64,000 nucleotides of DNA from Ruegeria sp. R13_0 (GTDB taxonomy: Bacteria > Pseudomonadota > Alphaproteobacteria > Rhodobacterales > Rhodobacteraceae). Where the stretch lies: assembly GCF_017743995.1 (NCBI RefSeq), contig NZ_JAGHRB010000010.1, positions 157,444 through 221,443 on the forward strand, given 5' to 3'. Positions 27,158-36,305 of this stretch are shown one piece after another. The notes under the pieces were generated by a model, which saw only the letters and a program-made list of their open reading frames with translations, did not search any database and had not been told where the DNA came from. The translations under genes were made by a program, and so were the position numbers. Every line of letters starts with the position of its first letter. Position 1 is the first letter of the stretch.

Positions 27158-29344
27158 ATGACCATCAACACCTCTCGCCGTGGATTTCTGAAAGGCGCCG
27201 CTGCTGCTGGCGCCGTCCTGCTGGTTGGCGCACGTCCGGATGGCGCTCTAGCCGCTGCTTCATCCGAGACCGCTCAGTTCAACCCCTTCGTGAAAATTGA
27301 TGCTGACGGCACTGTAACCGCCATCGTCAAACACTTTGAGAAGGGTCAGGGCCCTGCGACCGGTCTGCCCACGCTGATCGCCGAAGAAATCGGCCTGACA
27401 ATGGACCAGATCGAATACGAATTCGCGCCCTCTGATCCCAACGTCTACAACAACCTTCTGTTCGGCCCGTTCCAAGGCACAGGCGGGTCGACCGCGATGG
27501 CGAATTCGTGGCTGCAATACCGTCAGGCCGGTGCTGCCGCTCGTGAGATGCTGATCAACGCGGCGGCCCAAAGCTGGGGCGTCGACGCATCGGGTATCAC
27601 GATCGAAGAAGGCATTGTCAAATCCGGCGACAAATCCGCTCCGATTGCCGAATTCGTAGCCGCAGCGGCTCAGCTGGACGCTCCGGCCAAGCCACGCCTG
27701 AAGGACCCGTCAGAGTTCCGCCTGATCGGAAACGAAGCCGTTCGGCGTAAAGACTCGGCGATCAAGGGCAATGGTCAGGCCATGTATGCCATGGATGTCC
27801 ACCTGCCCAACCAGATGATCGCCATGATCAAACGCCCCGAATCCAAAGGCGGAATTGCGCTAGGGTTTGACGATAGCGCCTCGAAAGAGGTTAAAGGCTA
27901 CATCAGTGCCGCGGTTCTACCCAACCAAGCGGGTGTCGCCGTCTACGCGGAAAACACCTGGGCCGCGATTCAGGCGCGTGATGCGCTTGAGGTCGAATGG
28001 GATATGTCAGGCGCTGAAACCCGCGACTCGGATCAGATCCAGGCCGAGATCATGGACGCGCTGGAGGCCGAGCCGACCTACAACGTCAACAAGGCCGATT
28101 TTGCAGCCGTCTCCGCCGCGATTGACGGCGCTGACACAGTGGTCGAGCGGACCTTCTACTTCCCGCTTCTAGCCCATGCGCCGATGGAGCCGCTGAACTG
28201 CACCATCGAACAGACTGCGGACGGAGACATTGTCCTGCATGATGGCGCGCAGATGCCGACCGGCCCGCATATGGCCTACCAGCAGATCTTCGAGCTCCCG
28301 GCCGAGAAGATTCATATCAACACTATGCTGGCAGGCGGGTCCTTTGGCCGCCGCGCAACACCAGATGCGGATTATCAGGTCGAGGCTGCACTGGCCTTCG
28401 TGGTCACCGACCGCTCTCGCCCAGTCAAACTGGTCTGGACACGTGAAGATGACATTCGCAGCGGCTACTACCGCCCTGCCTTTGGTCACAAAGTGCGCGT
28501 CGGTCTGGATGGTGAAGGAAACATCGTCGGATGGCACCATCAGATCGCTGGTCAATCGGTCATCAAGGGTACGCCCTTCGAAGCCGTTCTGGTGCATGAC
28601 GGTGTCGACCACAGCTCGGTCGAAGGGGTTTCTGACAGCCCATACGCCATCCCCGGCATGGCGGTGGGTCTGACGGATACACCGAAAGCGACGACGGTCT
28701 TGTGGTGGCGCTCGGTCGGGCACACTCATACTGGCTATGCGATGGAGACCATGATGGACCTGGCCGCCGAGGCCGCCGGTCGCGACCCGGTCGAGTTCCG
28801 CCTGGCGCATCTGAGCGATGACAGCAATGCAGATCAGGCCCGCAAGGCCGGAGTTCTGAAGCTGGCGATTGAGAAGGCCGGATGGGGCAACGCTCCGGCC
28901 GGGCGCGCGCAAGGCATCGCGGTCCACAAGTCCTTTGGCTCTTATGTGGCCGAAGTGGTCGAGGTGTCCGGCGATTTGGACAGCGGTGTTCGCATCGAAA
29001 AAGTCACCTGCGCTGTGGATTGCGGCATTGCGGTGAACCCAGATGTGGTCAAAGCACAGATCGAAGGTGGTGTCGGCTATGGCATTGGTCACGTCATGCG
29101 CGACCAGATCACGCTGACCAGCGGCGCGGTAGACCAGTTCAACTTCCCGGATTACGAGCCTCTGCGGATCGGTGACATCCAGGCGATTGACGTCCATATC
29201 GTTCCATCAGCCGAAGCGCCCACGGGCGTCGGTGAGCCGGGCACACCGCCGTCCGCCCCGGCCCTGGCGAATGCCATTCGCGCGCTTTCGGGCGTGAAGG
29301 TCACGACCCTGCCGATGGCGGAAAACGGCGTCACCTTCGTCTGA
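27158..29344 (+). CDS. iorB: Molybdenum hydroxylase large subunit (isoquinoline 1-oxidoreductase beta-like)
   Basis: A 728-residue molybdopterin-binding subunit with a Tat signal peptide (SRRGFLKGAAAAGAVLLVGA, about 6-25), so the complex is probably folded in the cytoplasm and exported to the periplasm. The cofactor-binding stretches GGSFGRRATPDADYQVEAA and the catalytic-Glu loop GVGEPGTPPSAPALANA (near 690) are intact. Two-subunit enzymes of this type lack an FAD subunit and use membrane cytochromes or other acceptors, oxidising N-heterocycles or aldehydes. The gene ends at a strong terminator. Confidence 0.87.
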   Translation: MTINTSRRGFLKGAAAAGAVLLVGARPDGALAAASSETAQFNPFVKIDADGTVTAIVKHFEKGQGPATGLPTLIAEEIGLTMDQIEYEFAPSDPNVYNNLLFGPFQGTGGSTAMANSWLQYRQAGAAAREMLINAAAQSWGVDASGITIEEGIVKSGDKSAPIAEFVAAAAQLDAPAKPRLKDPSEFRLIGNEAVRRKDSAIKGNGQAMYAMDVHLPNQMIAMIKRPESKGGIALGFDDSASKEVKGYISAAVLPNQAGVAVYAENTWAAIQARDALEVEWDMSGAETRDSDQIQAEIMDALEAEPTYNVNKADFAAVSAAIDGADTVVERTFYFPLLAHAPMEPLNCTIEQTADGDIVLHDGAQMPTGPHMAYQQIFELPAEKIHINTMLAGGSFGRRATPDADYQVEAALAFVVTDRSRPVKLVWTREDDIRSGYYRPAFGHKVRVGLDGEGNIVGWHHQIAGQSVIKGTPFEAVLVHDGVDHSSVEGVSDSPYAIPGMAVGLTDTPKATTVLWWRSVGHTHTGYAMETMMDLAAEAAGRDPVEFRLAHLSDDSNADQARKAGVLKLAIEKAGWGNAPAGRAQGIAVHKSFGSYVAEVVEVSGDLDSGVRIEKVTCAVDCGIAVNPDVVKAQIEGGVGYGIGHVMRDQITLTSGAVDQFNFPDYEPLRIGDIQAIDVHIVPSAEAPTGVGEPGTPPSAPALANAIRALSGVKVTTLPMAENGVTFV

Positions 29345-29358
29345 CCTATAAACTCAGT

Positions 29359-29388
29359 GCGTCGGCGCATTTTGTGCCGACGCCTTTC
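29359..29388 (+). terminator. Terminator after the molybdenum hydroxylase operon
   Basis: GCGTCGGC and GCCGACGC form an exact 8-bp stem, followed by CTTTCT, 15 bases after the stop codon. Confidence 0.75.
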
Positions 29389-29399
29389 TACTACCGCTG

Positions 29400-29415
29400 A
29401 AATTTGATCAAATTT
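29400..29415. promoter_or_regulatory. Palindrome 1 of the amine gene cluster
   Basis: A 16-bp perfect palindrome (core AATTTGATCAAATT) 59 bases before the first glutamine-synthetase-like gene. The same 14-bp core recurs at 30831, with a two-mismatch version at 34237. Confidence 0.65.
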
Positions 29416-29474
29416 CGTGACAAGGCCTTTTGGCTTCGCTACATCTCGGATAACCGAGAGGAGCTACAGCCCCA

Positions 29475-30794
29475 ATGGACCTGAACGCCTTGCATAATTT
29501 CCGCGTTGCCGCCTGCGACCTGAACGGTCAGATGCGTGGCAAACGTGTCCCGCCTTCCTATGCCGACAAGCTGAGCAAGGGTGCCGTGCGCATGCCGTTC
29601 TCAGCGTTGAATGTCGATCTTTGGGGCGCGGATATCGACGGAAGCCCCCTCGTGTTCGAAACCGGTGACGCAGATGGCATCTTGCTTCCGACTGAACGCG
29701 GGCCTGTGCCAGTGCCATGGCTTGAAACATCGACCGCCCTGGTTCCCATGAGCCTCTATGACGACGACGGCGCTCCCTTTGCGGGCGACCCGCGCCATGC
29801 GCTAGCCTCCGTGCTGTCGCGCTACGCGCAGCGCGGCTGGTCAGTCGTTGCGGCGACCGAGTTGGAATTCACCCTTGTTGACGCGTCCGGCCCCCAACCG
29901 TTACCGCCCCTCAACCCCATCACTGGTCGCCGCCTGACGGACGAGGCGGTTCTTTCCGTCGCTGAAATAGACGCGTTCGAGGCGTTCTTCACCGACCTCT
30001 ATGACGGGTGCGCTGCAATGGGCATCCCCGCGCAAACTGCAATATCCGAAAGCGGGATCGGCCAGTTCGAGATCAACCTCAATCATCAGGACGCCATGCG
30101 CTGCGCTGATGATACGTGGCTTTTCAAGGCTTTGACGCGCGGCTTGGCCCGCAAACACGGCTTTGCTGCGACCTTCATGTCGAAACCATATGCCGAGGAC
30201 GCGGGAAACGGGATGCATGTGCATTTCTCGGTCCTGGACCAAGATGGGCGGAACATCTTCGACGATGGCGGGCCCGAGGGCACCGACCTGCTGCGCTCAG
30301 CCGTGGCCGGGTGCCTCGCCGCCATGCCTGCCAGCACTCTGATCTTTGCTCCTCATGGGAATTCATACGCGCGGCTTGTGCCCAGCGCTCATGCGCCCAC
30401 CGGTGCAAGCTGGGCCTATGAAAACCGAACCGCCGCCATCCGTATTCCGGGCGGTGCCCCGGTGGCCCGACGCATCGAACACCGCGTGGCTGGCGGCGAC
30501 ATCAACCCTTACTTGATGCTGAGTGCCGTTCTGGGTGCAGCGCTTGTCGGTATCGAGGACGGCATGGTGCCCCCTGCCCCGATCTCGGGCAATGCTTATG
30601 AAATTGACGGTCTGCCTCAGCTTGCTGGCAACTGGGCCGCCGCCATCGACCTGTTCGAGAGTGACCCGATCATAACCCGGCTTTTCCCATCGGAATTGAT
30701 CCGCAATCTGTCGATGACCAAAAGGCAGGAAATTGCACGTTTTGCAGACCGCCCCGAGGACGAACACTGGCTCAGCTATCTTGAGGCCGTGTGA
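29475..30794 (+). CDS. Glutamine synthetase family protein (gamma-glutamyl amine ligase-like), paralogue 1
   Basis: A 439-residue glutamine-synthetase-fold ligase. Conserved parts are ATELEFTLV (about 135-143), ISESGIGQFEINLNH (about 192-206), MHVHFSVLDQDG, FAPHGNSYARLVP and RIEHRVAGGDINPYLML. These are the metal/ATP and glutamate sites of the PuuA/GlnT-type subgroup, which attaches glutamate to putrescine, ethanolamine or other amines. A bona fide GlnA would be longer in its C-terminal part. Its paralogue lies two genes downstream with an amidotransferase and amine oxidase, so a gamma-glutamylated amine pathway is likely. The exact amine is unknown. Confidence 0.85.
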   Translation: MDLNALHNFRVAACDLNGQMRGKRVPPSYADKLSKGAVRMPFSALNVDLWGADIDGSPLVFETGDADGILLPTERGPVPVPWLETSTALVPMSLYDDDGAPFAGDPRHALASVLSRYAQRGWSVVAATELEFTLVDASGPQPLPPLNPITGRRLTDEAVLSVAEIDAFEAFFTDLYDGCAAMGIPAQTAISESGIGQFEINLNHQDAMRCADDTWLFKALTRGLARKHGFAATFMSKPYAEDAGNGMHVHFSVLDQDGRNIFDDGGPEGTDLLRSAVAGCLAAMPASTLIFAPHGNSYARLVPSAHAPTGASWAYENRTAAIRIPGGAPVARRIEHRVAGGDINPYLMLSAVLGAALVGIEDGMVPPAPISGNAYEIDGLPQLAGNWAAAIDLFESDPIITRLFPSELIRNLSMTKRQEIARFADRPEDEHWLSYLEAV

Positions 30795-30829
30795 CCCCCT
30801 TGCCCGAAGGCCCGCTCTCGGGTATTTCT

Positions 30830-30845
30830 GAATTTGATCAAATTC
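30830..30845. promoter_or_regulatory. Palindrome 2 of the amine gene cluster
   Basis: A 16-bp perfect palindrome with the same AATTTGATCAAATT core as palindrome 1, ending eight bases before the ATG of the amidotransferase and thus abutting its GGTGA ribosome site. A bound repressor here would block transcription start or ribosome access. Confidence 0.65.
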
Positions 30846-30853
30846 GGTGACTT

Positions 30854-31534
30854 ATGAAAATTGGCATTCTACAAACTGGCCACACCCCCGATGCGCTCAT
30901 GCAGGATTTCGGGGACTATGACTCTCTGTTCCCCGCATTGCTGGACGGACATGGGTTTGAATTCAAAACGTTCGCAGTCGTTGACGGGATCTTCCCCGAC
31001 AGCGCAGAAGACGCAGATGGCTGGCTGATCACAGGCTCTCGCTACGGGGCCTATGAGGATCTGCCATGGATTCCTCCGCTTGAGGATCTGATCCGACAGA
31101 TTCACAAAAGCGAAAAGCCGCTGGTAGGCGTTTGCTTTGGCCATCAGATCATCGCACAGGCGCTGGGCGGCAAAGTCGAAAAATACCAGGGCGGTTGGTC
31201 GGTTGGACGGACCGAATATGACTTCGATGGCGATAACGTCTGGCTGAACGCCTGGCATCAGGACCAGGTCGTGGCCGTGCCCGACGGGGCCGAGGTGATC
31301 GGCAGCAACGATTTCTGCCAAAACGCCATGCTGCGCTACGGTGACCAGATCTGGACCGTGCAGGCGCACCCGGAATTTTCCAACGATTTCGTCTCGGGCC
31401 TGATGCGCACACGCGGCAAAGGGTTGGTGCCTGATGACCTCATGCAAGCCGCTGCGAACAGACAAACAGCACCGGATCACAATGCCCGGATCGCGCAGAT
31501 CATGGCGGATTTTCTGAAGAAAGCGAGGGCCTGA
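30854..31534 (+). CDS. Class I glutamine amidotransferase
   Basis: A 226-residue GATase1-fold hydrolase. The nucleophile Cys is in PLVGVCFGHQIIAQALGG (about 90-107), with the catalytic His and Glu in VQAHPEFSNDF (about 173-183). The GuaA-like loop WLNAWHQDQVVAVP is present. In this setting it probably cleaves or processes a gamma-glutamyl amide, the job PuuD does in enterobacteria, although it belongs to the GMP-synthase-like rather than the PuuD branch. The stop overlaps the next gene by one base (TGATG). Confidence 0.85.
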   Translation: MKIGILQTGHTPDALMQDFGDYDSLFPALLDGHGFEFKTFAVVDGIFPDSAEDADGWLITGSRYGAYEDLPWIPPLEDLIRQIHKSEKPLVGVCFGHQIIAQALGGKVEKYQGGWSVGRTEYDFDGDNVWLNAWHQDQVVAVPDGAEVIGSNDFCQNAMLRYGDQIWTVQAHPEFSNDFVSGLMRTRGKGLVPDDLMQAAANRQTAPDHNARIAQIMADFLKKARA

Positions 31535-32892
31535 TGGCCGATTGGAAAGACGCAGCACCGCAGGCCGCACAGGACTACATCGCCGGACATCGGCTGGATG
31601 AGGTCGAGTGCATCATCTCGGACCTGCCGGGTATTGCTCGCGGCAAGGCCGTTCCGGCATCGAAATTCGCGCGGCAATCCTATTTCCACCTGCCTGACAG
31701 TATCTTCTACCAGACGATCACGGGCGGCTGGGGTGAAGCCGCAGGTGAGGACGGATTCATTGAACGCGACATGATCCTGAAACCGGATTTCTCGACCACG
31801 TCGGCTGCGCCTTGGACCGGTGACTGGACGCTGCAGGTGATCCACGACGCTTATGACCGCGACGACAATCCGATCCCCTACAGCCCGCGCAACGTGCTGA
31901 AGCGTGTTGTGCAGCTGTATCATGACAAAGGCTGGAAACCTGTGGTCGCCCCGGAGATGGAGTTCTTTCTGGTCGCCCGCAACGTTGACCCGGCGCAGTC
32001 GATTGAGCCGATGATGGGCCGCTCGGGCCGTCCTGCCGCTGCACGTCAGGCCTATTCCATGACGGCCGTGGACGAGTTCGGCCCGGTGATCGACGACATC
32101 TATGATTTCGCCGAACATCAGGGGTTTGAGATCGACGGGATCACCCAAGAAGGCGGCGCAGGCCAGCTTGAGATCAACCTGCGTCACGGCAATCCAGTGA
32201 AGCTTGCGGATGAGGTCTTCTACTTCAAACGCCTGATCCGCGAGGCCGCGCTGCGTCACAATTGCTTCGCGACCTTCATGGCGAAACCGATCGAGGATGA
32301 GCCGGGTTCGGCCATGCATATCCACCATTCGATCATCGACATAGAGACCGGGCAGAACATCTTCTCAGGGCCGCAAGGCGGTGAGACGGACGCGTTCTAT
32401 CACTTCATCGCGGGCCTGCAGACCCACCTGCCCGCCGGTCTCGCCGTGATGGCGCCGTACGTGAACTCGTACCGTCGCTACGTGAAAGACCACGCCGCGC
32501 CGATCAATCTGGAATGGGCGCGGGACAATCGCACCACGGGTATCCGGGTGCCGCTGTCCGGGCCAGAGGCGCGACGCGTGGAGAACCGCATCGCCGGGAT
32601 GGATTGCAACCCGTATCTCGGGATCGCGCTGTCACTGGCCTGTGGCTATCTGGGTCTGGTCCAGCAGGAACGTCCGCGCCGTCAGTTCTACGGTGACGCC
32701 TATGAGGGCGAAGGCGATATCCCGCAGGTGATGGGGAATGCTCTGGACCTGTTTGACGGAGCCACGGAACTGCATGAGATCCTGGGCCCCGAGTTCGCCC
32801 GCGTCTATGGCATCGTCAAACGGGCCGAGTATGAAGAGTTCCTGCAGGTAATCTCTCCGTGGGAGCGGGAACATCTCTTACTGAACGTCTGA
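31534..32892 (+). CDS. puuA: Glutamine synthetase family protein (gamma-glutamylputrescine synthetase-like), paralogue 2
   Basis: A 452-residue ligase closer to PuuA than paralogue 1. Key segments are CIISDLPGIARGKAVP (about 28-43), PEMEFFLVARN (about 143-153), EGGAGQLEINLRHG, AMHIHHSIIDIETGQNIFSG, APYVNSYRRYV and RVENRIAGMDCNPYLGIAL. PuuA joins glutamate to putrescine at the expense of ATP. It is coupled to the amidotransferase gene and followed after 20 bases by an FAD amine oxidase, the usual next enzyme. The symbol is by similarity; other amines are possible. Confidence 0.85.
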   Translation: MADWKDAAPQAAQDYIAGHRLDEVECIISDLPGIARGKAVPASKFARQSYFHLPDSIFYQTITGGWGEAAGEDGFIERDMILKPDFSTTSAAPWTGDWTLQVIHDAYDRDDNPIPYSPRNVLKRVVQLYHDKGWKPVVAPEMEFFLVARNVDPAQSIEPMMGRSGRPAAARQAYSMTAVDEFGPVIDDIYDFAEHQGFEIDGITQEGGAGQLEINLRHGNPVKLADEVFYFKRLIREAALRHNCFATFMAKPIEDEPGSAMHIHHSIIDIETGQNIFSGPQGGETDAFYHFIAGLQTHLPAGLAVMAPYVNSYRRYVKDHAAPINLEWARDNRTTGIRVPLSGPEARRVENRIAGMDCNPYLGIALSLACGYLGLVQQERPRRQFYGDAYEGEGDIPQVMGNALDLFDGATELHEILGPEFARVYGIVKRAEYEEFLQVISPWEREHLLLNV

Positions 32893-32912
32893 GCCTTTTG
32901 GGGTCGCCAGAG

Positions 32913-34217
32913 ATGAACCTCCTCTATTCCAACGACAGCAAGGCCGAGTATCCGGCAAGCTGGTATGCCGCGACAGCCAATCCGCTCGCGCGGTTCCCTG
33001 AGTTCAAGGGCGAAACGCGCGCCGATGTGTGCATCGTCGGTGGCGGCTATACGGGTTTGTCGGCTGCGCTGCATCTGGCCGAGGCCGGGATGGACGTTGT
33101 CCTGCTTGAGGCGCACCGAGTGGGCTTTGGCGCATCAGGCCGCAATGGCGGGCAGTTGGGCAGCGCCCAGCGCATGGATCAAGAGGATCTGGAGCGGCTC
33201 GTCGGGCAAGACGACGCTGCCAAGCTTTGGGATCTGGCCGAAGATGCAAAGACCTTGGTCAAATCGCTGATTGAAAGGCACAAAATCGACTGCGACCTGA
33301 AACCCGGCATCGCCAACCTGGGCCTGTCAACGTCCGAGCGCAACGATCTGCACGCCCATGCGGCGCATTTGTCGGACCGTTACGGCTACGATCAGATCGA
33401 GCTGCTGGATGAAGAGGCAGGCCACGCCCTCTGCCCCTCACCCGCTTACAAAGGTGGGTATCTGGACAAGGGGGCGGCGCATCTGCACCCGTTGAACTAT
33501 GCGCTCGGTCTGGCCCGTGCCGCTGAGGCAGCGGGCGTGCGTATCTTTGAAGGCACCGAGGTGACAGGGATCGAACATGGCGACCCGGCCACGGTTCTCA
33601 CCGAAGGCGGCAAGGTTCGCGCCCGACACGTCATTCTGGCCTGCAACGGATACCTTGGAACGCTGAACCGGCAGGTCGCGGCGCGGGTGATGCCGATCAA
33701 CAACTTCATCGCCGCAACAGAGCCGCTTGGGGCTGAGGCCGCGCGCGTCCTGACGCGGGATGTCGCCGTTGCGGATACGAAATTCGTGGTGAACTACTTC
33801 CGCCTCAGCGCCGATGGGCGCCTTCTGTTTGGCGGAGGCGAAAGCTATGGCTACCGGTTCCCTTCAGATATCGCCGCCACCGTGCGCAAACCAATGACCG
33901 AGATCTTTCCGCATCTGCGGGACGTCAGGTTCGACTACGCGTGGGGCGGCACTCTGGCGATTACAATGCGGCGGATGCCTTATCTTACGCGTGTTGCGCC
34001 GAATATCCTGTCCGCCTCGGGCTATTCCGGCCATGGCGTCGGCACGGCAACACATGCCGGTCAGCTGATGGCACTGGCCATCCAGGGACAGGCCGAAGGG
34101 TTCGATACTATGGCCCGTGTCCCGACCCTGCCCTTTCCCGGAGGTCCGGCCCTGCGCAGCCCTCTGCTGGTGCTGGCAATGACATGGTACGCGATGCGGG
34201 ATCGGCTGGGGATCTAG
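32913..34217 (+). CDS. puuB: FAD-dependent gamma-glutamyl amine oxidase-like protein
   Basis: A 434-residue DAO-family flavoenzyme. The FAD motif VCIVGGGYTGLSAALHLAEAG is at about residues 32-52, with the following acidic residue in LLEAHRVGFGASGRNGGQ. The C-terminal GYSGHGVGTATHAGQ closes the cofactor site. PuuB oxidises gamma-glutamylputrescine to the aldehyde. The ATG at 32913 matches the family start MNLLYSNDSKAEYPASWY. It ends the gene block beginning at 30854. Confidence 0.86.
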   Translation: MNLLYSNDSKAEYPASWYAATANPLARFPEFKGETRADVCIVGGGYTGLSAALHLAEAGMDVVLLEAHRVGFGASGRNGGQLGSAQRMDQEDLERLVGQDDAAKLWDLAEDAKTLVKSLIERHKIDCDLKPGIANLGLSTSERNDLHAHAAHLSDRYGYDQIELLDEEAGHALCPSPAYKGGYLDKGAAHLHPLNYALGLARAAEAAGVRIFEGTEVTGIEHGDPATVLTEGGKVRARHVILACNGYLGTLNRQVAARVMPINNFIAATEPLGAEAARVLTRDVAVADTKFVVNYFRLSADGRLLFGGGESYGYRFPSDIAATVRKPMTEIFPHLRDVRFDYAWGGTLAITMRRMPYLTRVAPNILSASGYSGHGVGTATHAGQLMALAIQGQAEGFDTMARVPTLPFPGGPALRSPLLVLAMTWYAMRDRLGI

Positions 34218-34236
34218 CCCCCGTTTTCCATACGAC

Positions 34237-34250
34237 AATTTGGTGAAATT
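34237..34250. promoter_or_regulatory. Palindrome 3 of the amine gene cluster (degenerate)
   Basis: AATTTGGTGAAATT, matching the AATTTGATCAAATT core at 12 of 14 positions and keeping both outer arms. It lies 83 bases before the DegT-type aminotransferase gene. Confidence 0.5.
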
Positions 34251-34333
34251 TTGCCGATCTTGCGATTGGGGGCTTGGCACGGGCGGGATGCTTGATTTAA
34301 TAAAGTGAAAGTTAGAATTCGGGAAAACCAAAT

Positions 34334-35548
34334 ATGACGCTGCCACCCAACGTTCATGACGCCGAACCCATCCCCGCCGCCGCACGAGACGCAATCGACG
34401 CCCTGATGCAGTCAGGCGACCTGTTTCGTTACACCGCGCCGCAAGACGCGCCGGTTGCTTTGCTGGAATCCGAGTTCGCCGCGCTGCTGGGAACGAAATA
34501 CGCATTGGCTGTTTCCTCCTGCTCGGCTGCTCTGTTTCTGTCGCTGAAGGCGCTGGGCCTGCCGCGGGATGCGCGGGTTCTGATCCCAGGCTTTACCTTC
34601 GCTGCTGTGCCATCGTCGGTCGTGCATGCCGACTGCATTCCCGTCCTGTGCGAAGTTGGTCCGAACTACCGCATCGACATGGCTGATTTCGAGGCCAAGC
34701 TTGACGATGTACAGGCGGTGATCATCAGCCATATGCGCGGCCATACCTCGGATATGGATGCGATCATGGCGCTGTGCGACGCACGCGATATCCCGGTGAT
34801 TGAGGATGCCGCGCACTCGCTGGGCACCACTTGGCATGGGCGCAACATTGGGACCATCGGCAAGATCGGCTGCTTCTCGTTCCAGTCCTATAAGATGATC
34901 AACGCCGGCGAAGGTGGTATTCTGATCACCGACGATGCCGATCTGGTGGCCCGCACCGTGATCATGTCAGGGGCCTACGAGCATAACTGGAAGAAGCACA
35001 AAACCCCGCATGGCGACAACTCGCCCGAGTTGGAGCAGGTCTTTGCCCGCTGGCAGAACAAACTCCCGCTTTATAACTTGCGGATGAGCAACCTCAGCGC
35101 CGCAGTGATCCGCCCCCAGATCCCGGAACTGGCGCGCCGCGTGCGCGATGGGCTGGCAAACCACGATTATGTAGCGGAACGGCTGAACAGCTCGGACTAT
35201 ATCGACGTCCCCGCCCCGCTTGCGCCCGAACGTCGTGCACCGGATTCGATTCAGTTCAATCTGGTCGGCATGGATGAGGGTGAGATCCGCGCCTTTGCCG
35301 CCGCATCCGAGGCGCGCGGCGTCAAGGTTCAGATCTTTGGCATGAGCGAAGACAATGCCCGCGCGTTCTGGAACTGGCAGTTCCTGCCTGAGCAGTTCGA
35401 GCTGCCGAAAACCCGTGCCATGCTGATGACAGCCTGTGACGTACGCCTGCCCGTGCGCCTGACGCGCGAGGAACTGGACGTGATCGCCGATATCCTGCTG
35501 GCCTCGGTCGGTGAGGTGATCGGCCCGGTTCCTGCTTACGGCACCTGA
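34334..35548 (+). CDS. DegT/DnrJ/EryC1/StrS family aminotransferase
   Basis: A 404-residue PLP enzyme. The family motifs are ALAVSSCSAALFLSLKALG (about 55-73), VLIPGFTFAAVPSSV, VIEDAAHSLG (the PLP-ring Asp, about 156-165) and the Schiff-base Lys in SFQSYKMINAGEGG (about 184-197). Typical members transaminate nucleotide keto-sugars, but no sugar-nucleotide genes are nearby. The upstream palindrome shared with the amine cluster suggests a role in amine metabolism instead. The end converges with the protease gene, overlapping by 13 bases. Confidence 0.85.
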   Translation: MTLPPNVHDAEPIPAAARDAIDALMQSGDLFRYTAPQDAPVALLESEFAALLGTKYALAVSSCSAALFLSLKALGLPRDARVLIPGFTFAAVPSSVVHADCIPVLCEVGPNYRIDMADFEAKLDDVQAVIISHMRGHTSDMDAIMALCDARDIPVIEDAAHSLGTTWHGRNIGTIGKIGCFSFQSYKMINAGEGGILITDDADLVARTVIMSGAYEHNWKKHKTPHGDNSPELEQVFARWQNKLPLYNLRMSNLSAAVIRPQIPELARRVRDGLANHDYVAERLNSSDYIDVPAPLAPERRAPDSIQFNLVGMDEGEIRAFAAASEARGVKVQIFGMSEDNARAFWNWQFLPEQFELPKTRAMLMTACDVRLPVRLTREELDVIADILLASVGEVIGPVPAYGT

Positions 35549-36291
35549 ACGCCTAGCACTGAGACAAACAACGCGTCGATCCCTTCGGGGGTTGGCGCAA
35601 TGCGGGACAGGACACCAGCAACCCGCAGCCCGTCCGAGGTATTCACCAACAGCGGCGCGCCGGAATCCCCCATCATCACCGGGCAAATTCCACGCAGCAT
35701 TTGGTCTGCATATGGACCTATGGCGCAGATCTCCGTCTGGCTCAGAACGTGCGGCCTCAGACCCGGATAGCCCGCGACGAAACCTGCCTGGACCTCTTGA
35801 TCCGCCGGTTTCACGAAACCGACGTCGGCCCCGATCGGAGTGTCTAGTACAAGAATGGCCCAGTCCAAGTCGGGTTGATCGGAAAATCCGGCTGAAACAT
35901 CCTGACCTGCAGGCAAGACATAGTCATCGGCCCGCGCAACCGAGACCGCCTCGCCCCGCTGGTATCCGGCAGCAAACAGAATACTCTCGGGTGATATCCA
36001 GCGTTTGCGTGATCGATTGTAGAGACAATGCGCCGCCGTCAACACATGGTTTTCCGAGATCAGAACGCCCGTACAATGAGATCGTTGGTCCCGACCTGCG
36101 TAGTTCACGCGACCAATCGCGCGCCAAGGGGCCTCGGACGCATCGAGTATCTCACGCGCCCGAATATCCTGACATCCAGCAGAGGTATCTGTCCCCAACC
36201 GACAGACCGCCGACCAGTTTTCAGAGAACTGCCCTTCAGCCCAAACGGCTTGCGACCACAAAAAAGCGACACACAGGACCAGCCAGCGCAT
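35536..36291 (-). CDS. Secreted trypsin-like serine protease (S1 family)
   Basis: A 251-residue chymotrypsin-fold protein with a Sec signal peptide (MRWLVLCVAFLWSQAVWA, cleaved near residue 18). The triad is visible: His in LTAAHC (about 85), Asp in DLDWAILVL (about 143) and Ser in MMGDSGAPL (about 210). Several cysteines are placed to form disulfides (CRLGTDTSAGC, HCTG/AAHC, CAIG/GICPV). Such V8/trypsin-like proteins are frequent in alphaproteobacteria with unknown targets. Its upstream region directly abuts the 101-bp repeat. Confidence 0.85.
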   Translation of the reverse strand: MRWLVLCVAFLWSQAVWAEGQFSENWSAVCRLGTDTSAGCQDIRAREILDASEAPWRAIGRVNYAGRDQRSHCTGVLISENHVLTAAHCLYNRSRKRWISPESILFAAGYQRGEAVSVARADDYVLPAGQDVSAGFSDQPDLDWAILVLDTPIGADVGFVKPADQEVQAGFVAGYPGLRPHVLSQTEICAIGPYADQMLRGICPVMMGDSGAPLLVNTSDGLRVAGVLSRIAPTPEGIDALFVSVLGVQVP

Positions 36292-36305
36292 CGCCTATGC
36301 CCCTG

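Noticed and set aside
30854..31534. Naming the amidotransferase PuuD
   Set aside because: The Cys loop GVCFGHQ is of the GMP-synthase-like branch, not the PuuD/peptidase C26 type, so only the class is given.
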